A DNA stretch of 42,709 nt from positions 54,713-97,421 of the forward strand of contig JAHBMJ010002707.1 of assembly GCA_018398765.1 (NCBI GenBank), given 5' to 3'. Both the position numbers and the translations under genes were made by a program. Below are positions 11,842 through 22,172 of this stretch, in pieces. The notes under the pieces were generated by a model. It did no database searches, was not told where the DNA came from, and worked only from the letters and a program-made list of their open reading frames with translations. Positions within the stretch are counted from its first letter, which is position 1. Each line of letters begins with the position of its first letter. Source of the DNA: Chromera velia. Lineage: Eukaryota; Sar; Chromeraceae.

Positions 11842-12169
11842 CCTTCAAAAACATCAGATACGACTTGTTCTGCCGGATGGCCAGAATGTCCCTGCAGGGA
11901 GGGAGGCACATGTGCAGAGAGGAGCTAGAGGCGGAGGTTGAGAGAGGATTGACAGAAAAAAATGCAAAAGCCTTGCAAGATGCGTGTCTTGCATTCTTTT
12001 CCCTTCGTCCCATTCCCGTCGTTTTCCTTCCCACTATTTTGATTGGCCACTTCCGCTCCCATCCATCTACGCTCTGACGCACCCACCTGAGAATGTGTCT
12101 CGCCAAAGGAATTCGTCCCCTCTCGAGCATCCAGAAGAATGGACTCGTCTCCTCTCTCTTGATCACCAG
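11842..12169 (-). CDS. Two exons of a channel-like or unknown protein (partial)
   Basis: Exon a, 12169-12087, follows TTCATTCTTGCAG and ends at the donor CAG/GTGGGT. Exon b, 11891-11842, follows CTCCCTCCCTGCAG and ends at G/GTAGGC. The phases join cleanly (AG+G) to give ...TSPFFWMLERGRIPLARHIL-R-DILAIRQNKSYLMFLK. From memory this weakly resembles cytoplasmic segments before the membrane part of TRP-like channels in algae and oomycetes (a D-L-x-x-I-R-A-D-R-like motif). Exon a starts in phase 0, which would fit a phase-0 donor at AAG/GTCGGT (12604/12603) in the last globin exon. These exons may therefore continue the globin gene, or start an independent gene. No later exon was found. Confidence 0.4.
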
Positions 12170-12591
12170 CTGCAAGAATGAAAGACGATTGGCATCGAAC
12201 AGCCAGGATGTAAGAGCGTGTAGGATTACTTCAAATGAATGCACCCAGGGCTTTCCTTTGAATGTACTCAGCATATGAGACATGAGCGTACCGGATGTCC
12301 ACGGCAATTAAAGCATGCATGTCCCCATTAAGCATCTTTGTGTAAGAACCTGAGCTTGCGCAAGTGAGAAAGGGGAAAAAGGTTCAAACACTAAAAGATG
12401 TGCGGAAATGCAAGCAGCAACGCACCACATGGCCCACGAACACGGACAAGCAGCTTTCATGAACGTTGGAACAGTCACGGTCAGTTTCTACCATCCTTCC
12501 GATAACGGACTCTCTGTGGGGGCCCCTTAACGTTCAACAAAAAAGTAGTTGTCATGACAATCCAGTGCAAATATGGGTAGAGGTTCCTCAC

Positions 12592-14016
12592 CTACCGACC
12601 GACCTTGCACCCCCATTCGACCCTCTTTCCCCTCGGAGCCTCTGCTAGTGCCTCCTTCAACTCTGGGAGGGACGCGTAGACAACGGCTCGGGTGACGGGG
12701 ATGGCGCCCGCACAGACAATTTCGGAGAGACCAGAAGCGGCGATGTTGCAGTACCTGCATGTGTGCGTACAGGCACGGCCGCTCGTTTGGCCGGTGTTTT
12801 CACATTGGAGTTTTGATTGCGATGTCGCAGGGCAGGTGGGGACGTGTGTGCGAGAGTCGGTGTGATCGAGCGCTCGATCAGAATTTGACACATGTTCTTT
12901 CTTGGAATGAGTGTAAAGGCCTTCGACCACGTCGCTTGCATTGCAATAAATTGCATTGACGGAAAAGTCCGCATGCCTTGCTTCACATTTCACCTTCCCT
13001 CTGGGGATGCTGGGCGAATAAATCACTGTGCGATAAAGCGATAAAGCCAATAAAACACTGAACGGACAAACCAGACAACAAAATCGATGTAAGTCCAGGG
13101 TGATCGTTGCCGGAGCTCTATCAAATGATGCACGAGACACCAAGGAGTCAAGTAAGATCATCATGGGGCAGCCAACCAACCCACTCACTTTTGCCAGGAG
13201 TCGCTGTATTGTTTAGACCATGCGCTTTGAGCGATGATCTCCATCACCTTCAGGAACAGACCTCCAAATATTGGAATGTCCGCAGGCAGCACTCCATATT
13301 CGATGTGACGCACCTGCATGCATCAACGCACACACAGAGCTCTTCCAGCTTTTGTTGAATGTTTGTTCGAATGCAAATCAGACAAAAAGTCCATGCAGGC
13401 CCCTCACTTCAGGCCCATTGAGGCCACTCTAAAGACCCGACCACTCACTCCAGAAATCACTTATGCATAGCACATGACCGACGCCAACTAACCTGGCCGT
13501 AAAAGAAAAGGAGCTCATCACTACAACATCCGATTCGGAGACCCCACCCACCTCACCACAAAACAGAGTCTTCAAAACAAAACAAAAAAAAAAAGAAGAA
13601 AGAGACCCCACCGCAAGGTCGGAGTCATCTGCCCAGATCCCCTCAGGTTCGTTGATGTACGCGAGGAGACGAGTGATCAACTGGACCCAGAACTGCTCGT
13701 ATCTGCATGCATGCATAGACACATAGGAACCACATACCTACAAAAACACACAGACTCTGCATGTGTGCAAAATCCAAAAGAAGGAAGAGCGGAGAAAGCA
13801 AAGGCGAAATGAAATAAGCATCGGAACCATCAAGGAGTGATTCCGATATATGCGACTGCCCCAGCCACTCACTTGCCGATCGATCTACTGCATGCCTATC
13901 TGACTGACCTCTCTGGCTGCTTCTCGAAGATGACCCCCAAGTTGGGTGCTCTCAGGGGCAGCAGCCGAAAGAACTCCTTCGAGATCGCCTTGGCAACCTC
14001 TTCCTTCACAGGGCAC
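12592..14016 (-). other. Globin domain 3, canonical proximal His
   Basis: Exons 14016-13909 (VKEEVAKAISKEFFRLLPLR...), 13702-13612 (YEQFWVQLITRLLAYINEPE), 13313-13189 (VRHIEYGVLPADIPIFGG) and 12754-12592 (YCNIAASGLSEIVCAGAIP) make a compact globin. The proximal His codon is 13307-13305. All junctions keep frame (phases 2, 0, 2). After the H helix about 45 residues (VVYASLPELKEALAEAPRGK...) run to TAG. Confidence 0.75.
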
Positions 14017-14470
14017 CTGCACATGCACATGCACACACCTCGGTCCCTCACATGCGTGCATTGATTATGATCGCAGACACAGAAGGAAACAGAGTGCCCT
14101 TAATTGTGTGATTCGTGTGACCGAGGGGAAACAAAAAATGAGGGAAAGAACACAATAGATGTATGAAACAACGGACATGAAAACAAACAGATTGGAAAAG
14201 AAAGGATCGATCTCTCCTCGATCGCCTATCCCGGCTCGAGAGTCTCGTGCACATTCGGGGAACAATAAATCAGCAGACAGGCAGCACACTAACAAGTGAG
14301 TGAGGAAAGAAAGAAAGAAGAACAACCTACTTACTGACCCACCCCTGGTCGAGGCGCTCCTCCACCTTCTGCATTCTCTTCTGCTTGGCAGACGAAGATC
14401 CTTTGCTCTTCTGAGAGTGAGCACCGGACCTTCAAGCATCCACACAGGAGTTAGGAAGGAATGCAGAGTG

Positions 14471-14525
<55 letters not shown>

Positions 14526-14630
14526 CAGAGACGGAGACGGAGACGGAGACGGAGACGGAGACGGAGACGGAGACAGAGACAGAGACAGAGACAGAAAGAG
14601 AGAGAGAGACAGAAACAGACAGACAGACAG

Positions 14631-14695
<65 letters not shown>

Positions 14696-14794
14696 CAGAG
14701 ACGGAGACGGAGACGGAGACGGAGACGGAGACGGAGACAGAGACAGAGACAGAGACAGAAAGAGAGAGAGAGACAGAAACAGACAGACAGACAG

Positions 14795-14842
<48 letters not shown>

Positions 14843-17299
14843 AAAGAGTCAGGCATCGATGTTTCTCTGCTGCTTTCAGATCCTCCGCATGGTCCTCACA
14901 GGTTTCTTTTGAATGGACCTCACACTGCATGCACAAGGGCTTGACTTTCTCTCAGGATGATCAGAAAGACAATAAACCTACAAACGGTTTGACATGAATT
15001 CGGCAGAGCCCTTGATCGAACGTGAAGTACCTGAAAGGGGACTTGAGCTCGGAAGATTCTTCCTCTTCAGACTGATTGACGCAGACGAAAGTCCTTCGAT
15101 TCTGTCTGTATGCGGTTGGTGCTTAGAGGAGACACAAGAAAATGTATCATTTTGTTAATTCTGTTCAGACTCACTCACTGACTCACTCAGAGGACGAAGG
15201 GTTCGAATTTCCTCTTCCGCAACAGCGCAGATGGGCCCCCCACAGACCACCTCTCGCCTTTTGTGAACCCCTCCTGGATGTGCTGTGATCCTGTGTTGCC
15301 TTGCCTCCTGCCTCTTCACATCCCTCTATGTCTTGGGACTCTGTGTCTCCCTCTTTGTATCTGTCTGCTGCTCCCTCACTCACTCTTCTCTTCTGAGCGT
15401 CCTCTTTCGGAAAACGGGAGACCTGACGGTCCTTCACAGAGCTGTCCTCCTCTGCGTAGAAGTCTCGGCCCTGCACGGACGGAGGGAGGGCACGTACCAG
15501 TGAAAGAAATAAACGCATTGATCTGTTTGACATGGTCCTGCTTATTTTCTTATTTCTCAGGGTGCTGTGGCCCCCTCGACAGAAGTACTGAATGCGCTCA
15601 TTCACCAAAGCATCCAGTGTTTTCTCATTTCATTCAAAACAAAGCGCGTGAAAGGTGTCCGCCTCCTCTCCCGACTCTTGGGACAGATCCGTGTGCAAGC
15701 AGATGGCGACGTTGTGGGCATTCGGCAAACAAACCGAGATCTGCCTCTAAACTGCTCGGCCTCGGGCATACATTCGTTTGGACCTCCATTCCTGCCCTCC
15801 TGTTTGTTGTTTTGCTTTCTCCCTGTCCGTATGCGTGCACACAGAAAAGCGTGCATCGTTAGGTCCCCCCCTCACCTGTGCCTTGTTCTGGCTGTCTCTG
15901 TGGAGGTGCCCCAGGACTGTAGCTTCGACTGCCTGGTAGCCTTGGAGGACCCGGTCCCGGTCGATAGACCTGAAGAAAGGAGGGAGAGACATGTACAGCA
16001 AATGTGTGAATATGTCTGTACACATGCCTTGCGTCTCTGTGCGTGCAAAGTACATGCCAATCAATCAGAAGTGGAAAATTTGTGTAGTCCGAATCTGTTT
16101 GGGTCTCCTCTAAAGTACCACTGTACGTTGGTGCCATAGGACGTGCAGAAAGTTTCTGCACCTTTGTGAACCTTCTGAAGTCCATAAGAACGAAAGAGTC
16201 CTCTATGCACATGCTCGCAGACAGAACTTGCATGAGCTCTCTGGATCGAAACGAAAGAGATCGTCTCACCTCCATCTGCGTCGTCTCTCTTGGGCCGCCA
16301 ATTCGAGCAGCCAGTTCCAGGACTCCTCGTGCTCTGCTCCCCAACCACCACCGACCACTTCCTGCACGCATGCATACATTTTGTTTGTGGACACAAACGC
16401 GGAAGAAAAAATTCCGAGAAGAGCCAGACGGCGCGAAGGAATTCAATACACAAATGTGTGATGTATGAATTTGACAAAACAAAAAAAGGAATGGTGTCTG
16501 AACCTGACGGGTTCACGTCGCCAACGTCATCTTTACCATCGGCATGCGGTGTAATTTGTGTGAAAGTGTTGGCGTGATATTCTTCGTACCTGCATTACAC
16601 GCAACCCGCACACCCACGAGACCTGCACTGCTTTGCAATCCATGAAAGCACTCTCTTGCTATGGAATTTTTCCCTACACGCACATGCGCACAGAGCGTGC
16701 ACATCCCTAGTCAGTCAGTTAGCAGACCGACCTCCATTGTTTTCAGCACCACTCCCTGAACCCTCTGCATGTTCGGCACCGCACCGTAGTGCGAGAAGAT
16801 TTCATCCCAGGGGACTCCAATGTCTTCAATCAGGCCCCTCAGCCTCCCGAGGTCGTCTATGGTCTGCACAAGGAAGGCGAGCATCTTGCCGATGTCCTTC
16901 GAGAGCAGCATCGCCTCCCTCTGGGCCACGTGTCCAAGGGATGTTGCGCCTCCTCCCCCTGCTGAGGCCTGCTTCCCACCAGGACTCCCATCGCCTCCAT
17001 TCGTCTGTTTGATTCAGTGCATCGACACACAGCAACACATCATCCCTACAAGCTGTCTCGGAGATCTTGCTGACAAGAGAGAAGGAAGATTCGAACGACG
17101 CAGAAGGCAGACTCGTAGAGGGGCTGATCAAAAGGGCAGCTGCAACTTTCACTGCGCAGGTCAGCATACCGCAGACTTTTTTTTCGCCTCACATTCCTTC
17201 TGCTTCACGTTCCCTTTCATTTTGCCCTTGTTTTGAGAACCAGCGGAGACTCCTTACCGCTGTCTTTCTGTCGTTCTGTTCCGCTTTCTCCCATTTCGG

Positions 17300-17335
<36 letters not shown>

Positions 17336-17358
17336 CTCTCCTCTCTCTCTCTCTCTCT

Positions 17359-17392
<34 letters not shown>

Positions 17393-17419
17393 CAAAGGAC
17401 CCGTGCATTCAAACAACCC

Positions 17420-17450
<31 letters not shown>

Positions 17451-19640
17451 AAAGGACCCGTGCATTCAAACAACCCCCCTGTCTGAACAGACCTGAGCGG
17501 AGTTGAGGGATACAAGGTTGGCACTGATCTTTGCGGTCAGCGCCTCTTTACCCAGCGTCCCCACCATCAGCTTCCAGTTGCTCTTGATCAGCTCCAATCT
17601 GCATCCATCAGCTCCCACACACAGAAATGCATCTGTGATGAAGGAAAGAAAATCAGTCAGTCACCGGAAATTACAATCTCTGCAGTTCCTGCCTCAAATG
17701 TTTGAGCAAGAAACGTATACGCCCTTCTGTTGCTGCATGCGTCAGACGAGACAGACTTTGACCCTGCAAAACAAGTTCTGAAGCCCTCATACCATTCACA
17801 GGTAGACCAAGTCCATGCAAGCATACACGAGCCAGCTTTTCCTTTGCATCTCTGTCGTTTCTCTCTCATCGACGAGACAACAGTAGTGTTTCTGGCCTTC
17901 ATCACATGTACAGAATGAATGCACCCTAGCTGCCGACCCAAAAGATCGAAGAGACAGACAGACAGACCTTCTTCCCATGGAGTTGATGCCCCTCACCAGG
18001 ACAGTGCCCAGCTCTTCGTACTTTTGAGTCCAGATCTTTTCCTGCTGAACGTCCCAGCCGTCTCCTGTGAGCATCTCTAAGGCACCGAGCAGAGCAGTCT
18101 TCACCTGCAAGCACGTGAAAGAAAATGCTGTGATGCGAAGTGCACAACATGTAAGCTCACAGTCTGTCTGCTTAGACCCTACAGTTTTGAGATCGCTTTT
18201 CTGAAGAGGATCAGCAACGAAACATTTTATGCATGTTGGTACCTGACTGTTCTGAGTGGAGATCGAGGAGAATCACACATAGTTGGTCTCTGGAAGTCTT
18301 GCACGTTTTCAAAGTATTCTTTCTCTGTCTTCCAGACAAACCCACCCTAAATACCGAAAAAGTCGATTGGATGTGTTTTTGTTTTTGTCCCTTGGGGTAT
18401 CTTCCTGTTTGAAGAAGAGGGCAGGACCTCCCTACCCACCTACCTGGGGAAATTTATCTGCAGTCACGCCGTAGTGGTGGTGTCTGAGGGAAATGAATTC
18501 CATCAACCGCATCATCTGCAGTTAGCCAGCCAGGCAGGCAGCGAGGGAGGAAGGCAAAAGAAGCTCAGTGTTCACAGAGAGAGGAGATGATTGCCTGGGA
18601 ATAAATGATGGAAGCCTGGGGCAGTGTGAGAAGCTTGTCGGTCGAAGATGCGGCTAAATGATCATTGATTGATTGCGTCAGCAGAGACCAAGAAGATGTA
18701 GGAGAAAACCAAAACGAACGAAGCAGTCAAATTCTACTCACCAGGTTGATGTCGACTACAGACGACGCCACCAAATAGACCGCATCTGCACAGAGACAGA
18801 CAGAGCGGAGAGACACACATAAATTCAAAGAAGACAAAAACCCGCAGACGATCACCGTGTCCATTGCACAGGCAGACGAAGGAGAGAGACACAGCAAGAG
18901 GGCAAAACCAGTCAATCTCAGTCCTCCCCTAACTTTGTTGAAGAGTGACTCAGTCACACACGGGCCCCACTGTAGCCGACGAAAAGACGCTGAAAGGAAG
19001 AAGCTTCCAATAAATATTCTGGCAAGACTTCCCGTCTCATGCTACGCCGCGCATGCCCAGAAAAACAAGAGCAGGGAGGCATCCCTCCATCCTTCCACCT
19101 ACTCACACACCCACCTTGGAAGGCCCTCGTCATCAACGCCCTTCCCTTTGCCTTCAGCATTTCTTTCTCCGTGCTGCACCTCATGACGCCATCATAGGTC
19201 AGACTGCCCACAGAGTCCTTTCCTGTCCCTACCTTCAGACAGTGGAGGAGGCTGAGAGTCAGGAAGGCTCCCTTCTCAGAGTTGTGCATGGACTCTTCTC
19301 CCCCTCCCTCCCCTCCCTCTGATTCTCCTTCTCTCTCTTTTTGTCTCCGTGTCTCTTCCCCAACTTCCTGACCGCCTCCTCCTTCTCCTTGAACTTCTTC
19401 AGGCAGGGCCAGAACTATTCCCTCTGATACCCCCTCATCCCCCGTGCCCTCCTCCCCTGTTCTCTCTCCACGAGCGTAAAAGGGTGATTCAGTCTCCTGA
19501 CCCACTCCCCCTTCTCCTTCCTCTTCTCCGTCCACGTCCTCTCCTTCCCCGCCCCTTTCAGTCACCACATAGCCAGCCAGGCTCTCTGCAGCAATCGAAT
19601 CCTGGGGCTCCCCCGACAACGACTTCTGCACACAGCACGC

Positions 19641-19671
<31 letters not shown>

Positions 19672-21210
19672 GGACACAAAGACAACCGCTCAGCCTTGAA
19701 TTCTCAATCATCCATGAGCACATTCATTCTCACTCGCGAATGCCAGAGACCCTCTGAAACTCACTGGCACCCAGTTTACTTTCTCTCATTGGATTGCTCC
19801 CTGGAAACCAATCCCCCCTCCACCGTTTCTCTCTCTCACCTCTTATTGCGCCCCCCACCCACAATCCCAATTACACAATCGGACAGACCAAGAACGTCAA
19901 AGGTGGCCTCCACGGACGAAGGGGAAAAAAGCAAAAAGGACTGACAGCAAAGTCCTGCCAAGCTGGGTTCCGGCTGTGTTGCCGCTTGTGTGTCTCAAGT
20001 AAGTGCATGAATCTGTGCCGTATTGGTTGTCAAAGAAAAGACCAAAAGAATAGGGCAGCCTCTCTGCCAGCTATCCGTTGCCTGAATGCATGCATGAATG
20101 TTTGTCCCGCAGCCTCTTCTAGATTCGAGGAAGAATCGACAGTGATTAGCTGCTGAGAGAACGAAGACAGACAGAGGCCCTGACCTGGAGTTCACATGCC
20201 CCCCAACACAACTTTATCAAAGACTTACCCGCTTGGATGCGATCAGAAAGATCTTCTCGGAGTTGACTGCGGTAAGAAGTTTCACCCAGACCTCCTGCAC
20301 CACACCGGCCATGAGAAATCTATGATGGGGGGGGGGGAATCTGTATGTTAAGATGCTAGCTACAGGAACAGGATAGTCTCATGAGACAAAGCTGTCGTTT
20401 CAGAGCGCGCACTTAGCGACAGCTGAGGCTGCCCTTCCCAGCAGACCAATCAGACTGTATTCTTGCGACTGAAATGGCGCAAAAGAGAATCCTCGGCAAT
20501 GGTTTCTGTCACTCCACCGCTGCAGTCCTTTCAAATAAGCTATTCGACGCTACAGCAGAAGTACTAGAAACTGCAATGTCGGTTGACTGCAGCAAACAAC
20601 GACTGCGTGCGGACAAAAAGGTAAGACGGGGTACAAACAGATACAAACTACCCAAAAAACGCTTCATACAAAACCGAGAGCGTCTGCATTCTCGCGAACG
20701 CACACAGTAGAGGAAATCAAAGCAAAAGACTGACCTTCTAATCTTTCGTACTGACGTGTTTTTACGTATTCGTGTGCGTACGTATGCGCACAAAGCGTGT
20801 TGCTCATATATCTGTCTGTTTCTTGTCTCCGAATTTTGACTGACCTTCTCATCCTCCGGAATGTTGTTGGAAAGGACTGCCAGTCGTACGTCTTCGGCTT
20901 GTTCTGCTCCTTCTTTGCCTTTTCCTCAGGGGGTTTGCCTCCATCCATCGCCTGCAGGGCCAAACCGTCATATAGAGATAATAGAAGTCGTCTCGTTCCG
21001 CATTGCAACGGCGTGCGTTGGTTTTGGCTGACCTACCTGTTGCACTTCATGAACATAGAAAGTGCCTTTGAAGCTCTGCAGCAGCTGATACTTGTCAAGA
21101 CCGGGTTTAACATCTGGTTCATCGTGTTTCTTTCCAGAGGACGTCGGGAGAAGTTTCTTCTGGGGGAATTCAACGAGAGGAACCTCAGGCTCCTGCTCTG
21201 GAGTCATCAT
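12592..21210 (-). CDS. Multi-domain globin, many exons
   Basis: Exons with agreeing phases: 21210-21037, 20951-20845, 20319-20229, 19625-19115, 18785-18742, 18515-18444, 18104-17968, 17598-17493, 17123-17075 (tentative), 16961-16732, 16361-16270, 15969-15876, an unresolved linker, 15071-15031, 14924-14900, 14410-14343, 14016-13909, 13702-13612, 13313-13189 and 12754-12592. The translation shows three globin folds. Signatures are F-helix motifs RHHHYGV and VRHIEYGV, H-helix blocks such as GDGWDVQQEKIWTQKYEELG, and an A helix LELIKSNWKLMVGTLG. The N-terminus (58 residues, Lys/Pro/Glu-rich) has no signal peptide. Exon 4 adds about 130 acidic Glu/Gly-rich residues inside domain 1. TAG at 12594-12592 may be the end, but an alternative donor at 12603 could extend the protein. 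Expected role: haem-based oxygen or NO binding or sensing; actual function unknown. Confidence 0.75.
14476..14838. repeat. Higher-order GA/CAGAGA/CGGAGA minisatellite in a globin intron
   Basis: Two consecutive copies of about 164 bases each run through the same order: (GA)n, (GACA)/(CAGAGA)n, (CGGAGA)n, (CAGAGA)n, AAGAGAGAG, ACAGAAACAG, (ACAG)n, (AC)n. The second is followed by a further GA run. It lies between the exons at 14410 and 14900 of the minus-strand globin gene, so it is transcribed as a CT-rich pyrimidine tract. Confidence 0.9.
15072..15875 (-). other. Unresolved linker between globin domains 2 and 3
   Basis: Exon 12 ends in phase 0 at 15876 and the next certain exon begins in phase 0 at 15071. 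Between them 15740-15641 reads well in phase 0 (NAHNVAICLHTDLSQESGEEAD...), but an in-frame TGA (15632-15630) separates it from NEKTLDAL, which ends at a GTGAAT donor. The stretch 15470-15423 (GRDFYAEEDSSVKDRQ, phase 0 both sides) is another good exon. I could not choose a unique splice model. Confidence 0.4.
16270..17598 (-). other. Globin domain 2, haem-ligand position substituted
   Basis: The A helix (LELIKSNWKLMVGTLGKEAL) is in exon 8, the E helix (HVAQREAMLLSKDIGKML) and F region in exon 10, and the H helix (GWGAEHEESWNWLLELAA) in exon 11. Aligned on the Tyr-Gly pair, the residue three before Tyr is His in domains 1 and 3 but Phe here (IFSHYGA, codon 16797-16795). The axial haem ligand thus appears lost unless the neighbouring His substitutes. 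Exon 9 boundaries (17123-17075) are the least certain. Confidence 0.65.
17303..17479. repeat. Inverted (CT)n-(GA)n hairpin plus tandem duplicate, intronic
   Basis: A CT run from 17303 to about 17360 is followed directly by a GA run to 17391, giving a near-perfect self-complementary hairpin. The adjacent GAGAGAGGCAAAGGACCCG / TGCATTCAAACAACCCC unit occurs twice (ending near 17421 and 17479). It sits in the intron between the exons at 17493 and 17123. Confidence 0.85.
17968..20319 (-). other. Globin domain 1 with acidic insertion
   Basis: Exons 3-7 encode FLMAGVVQEVWVKLLTAV (early helix), then the acidic insert, then an E-helix-like LKAKGRALMTRAFQDAVYLV, then LRHHHYGVTADKFPQ and GALEMLTGDGWDVQQEKIW. 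The proximal (F8) His is the first His of RHHHYG, codon 18482-18480, about residue 321. By alignment the distal position is occupied by Lys (AKG) rather than His or Gln, which is tentative because exon 4 read-through was assumed across a possible short intron (GTAGGG at 19232). Confidence 0.7.
19640..19672. repeat. (CAGA)n microsatellite in a globin intron
   Basis: About eight CAGA units lie just upstream (minus-strand sense) of the acceptor for exon 4 at 19625. On the transcript they become CTGT units, acting as an interrupted pyrimidine tract before GCGTGCTGTGTGCAG. Confidence 0.85.
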
Positions 21211-22172
21211 GCTTGTGTTTCACGTGCTCCCCACGTGCCTGTTGCAGACAACAGGCGGAGGGAAATGTGGACGGGAACTGTACGAAACAAGACAACAAAA
21301 GGAAAATCCTATTCACGCTCAGTGCACTGCCTGCCAAGGCTGTATGCGTGTTATCGGGCGGCTGCGAAAAGAGAGTCACGTACGAAGAAACCATTAATTT
21401 GCCTCACATGCGCCTTGCAACATCCTTGGGGTTGCAAGGATCCTTGCAACATGCGATCCTTGCAACATGCATATGCGCGTTTTTCTTGGTCTGAGGAATC
21501 CGCACGCGTGCACGGTTCGCGGCTCCGTGCGAGTTGCTTGAGGGGCACATTTTGGGATTCGTATGTGCAGAGCCCGACCGAGCTCAACAATCTGACGCAA
21601 GCAAGCTTGCGAACGGCCCCGGAAAGCAAGAAAAATGACAACTGCACGATTGACGCACGCCGGCCAGTCGACCGCCCCCCCCCNCCCTCGCGGGAAAAGC
21701 CGCGGAACTCTCCCCCCCCCGGGAAAAAAGCCCGGGGGTAAGCGCCCCATCTGACGCACGCATGGCGCAAATTCAGCCTTTCGGGGCCGGGTTTTTGCCG
21801 AAAGACAGCGTGCGTGCACGCACGTGGGCTGGGGTATTTCTGTTTTCTAAGTGCCCCCCGCTTCGCTTTCCGGGGCCATTATAAGTTCAGTTTCACGCAT
21901 GCAGGCAAGTCCACGCGCACGTCTCTTCTTCAAGTCTCACGGTCTCTGTCAGACCCTCAGTCTTGCCAGTTGCTGTCAAGAGCAGGCTGCCTTAGATCAC
22001 CGCCTCAAAGCGCGTGGTCAGATCCTTTCAACAAAAATGACTAAAGTGTGCATATGCAATTTTTCTTCTCTGCGCCTTGTCGATTGGTTGAACTGATCGG
22101 AGAACAGGTGATTTCAGAATTTGAGTATATAGGTTTCTTTTCTCTTCTTTTCGCCTTCGAGATCCGGCTAGA
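21211..22172. promoter_or_regulatory. Divergent promoter region between the globin gene and SRP68
   Basis: The 962 bases separate two head-to-head start codons (minus ATG at 21210, plus ATG at 22173), so both promoters and 5' UTRs should lie here. It holds a dyad/direct-repeat cluster (21431-21470) and a GC-rich patch with C and G homopolymers around an ambiguous base at 21684. It also holds several CCCGG/TTTCCGGGGCC words. No TATA box is obvious. An AT-rich GAATTTGAGTATATAGG stretch precedes SRP68 by about 50 bases. Confidence 0.5.
21431..21470. promoter_or_regulatory. 20-bp perfect palindrome with overlapping 16-bp direct repeat
   Basis: GTTGCAAGGATCCTTGCAAC (21431-21450) is its own complement. 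It overlaps two adjacent copies of GATCCTTGCAACATGC (21439-21454 and 21455-21470). A further CTTGCAACATCCTTGG lies just left. The TTGCAA core recurs. Its position in a divergent promoter suggests a dimeric regulator site, but that is inference. Confidence 0.5.

Noticed and set aside
11756-12307. Single 183-codon minus-strand gene
   Set aside because: Strong acceptor and donor sites inside it define two short exons; the sequence between and beyond them is not protein-like.
14065-14997. Long open frames of Ser/Leu or Arg/Glu dipeptides on both strands
   Set aside because: They are translations of the GA/CAGAGA minisatellite, which is open in all frames.
15185-15215. tRNA T-loop-like GGGTTCGAATTTCC
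   Set aside because: No matching acceptor stem, D-arm or anticodon arm could be drawn around it.
20797-21741. 314-codon plus-strand open frame
   Set aside because: It is antisense to globin exons 1-2 and their intron, crosses an ambiguous base in a poly-C tract, and resembles nothing; the minus-strand exons explain the region.
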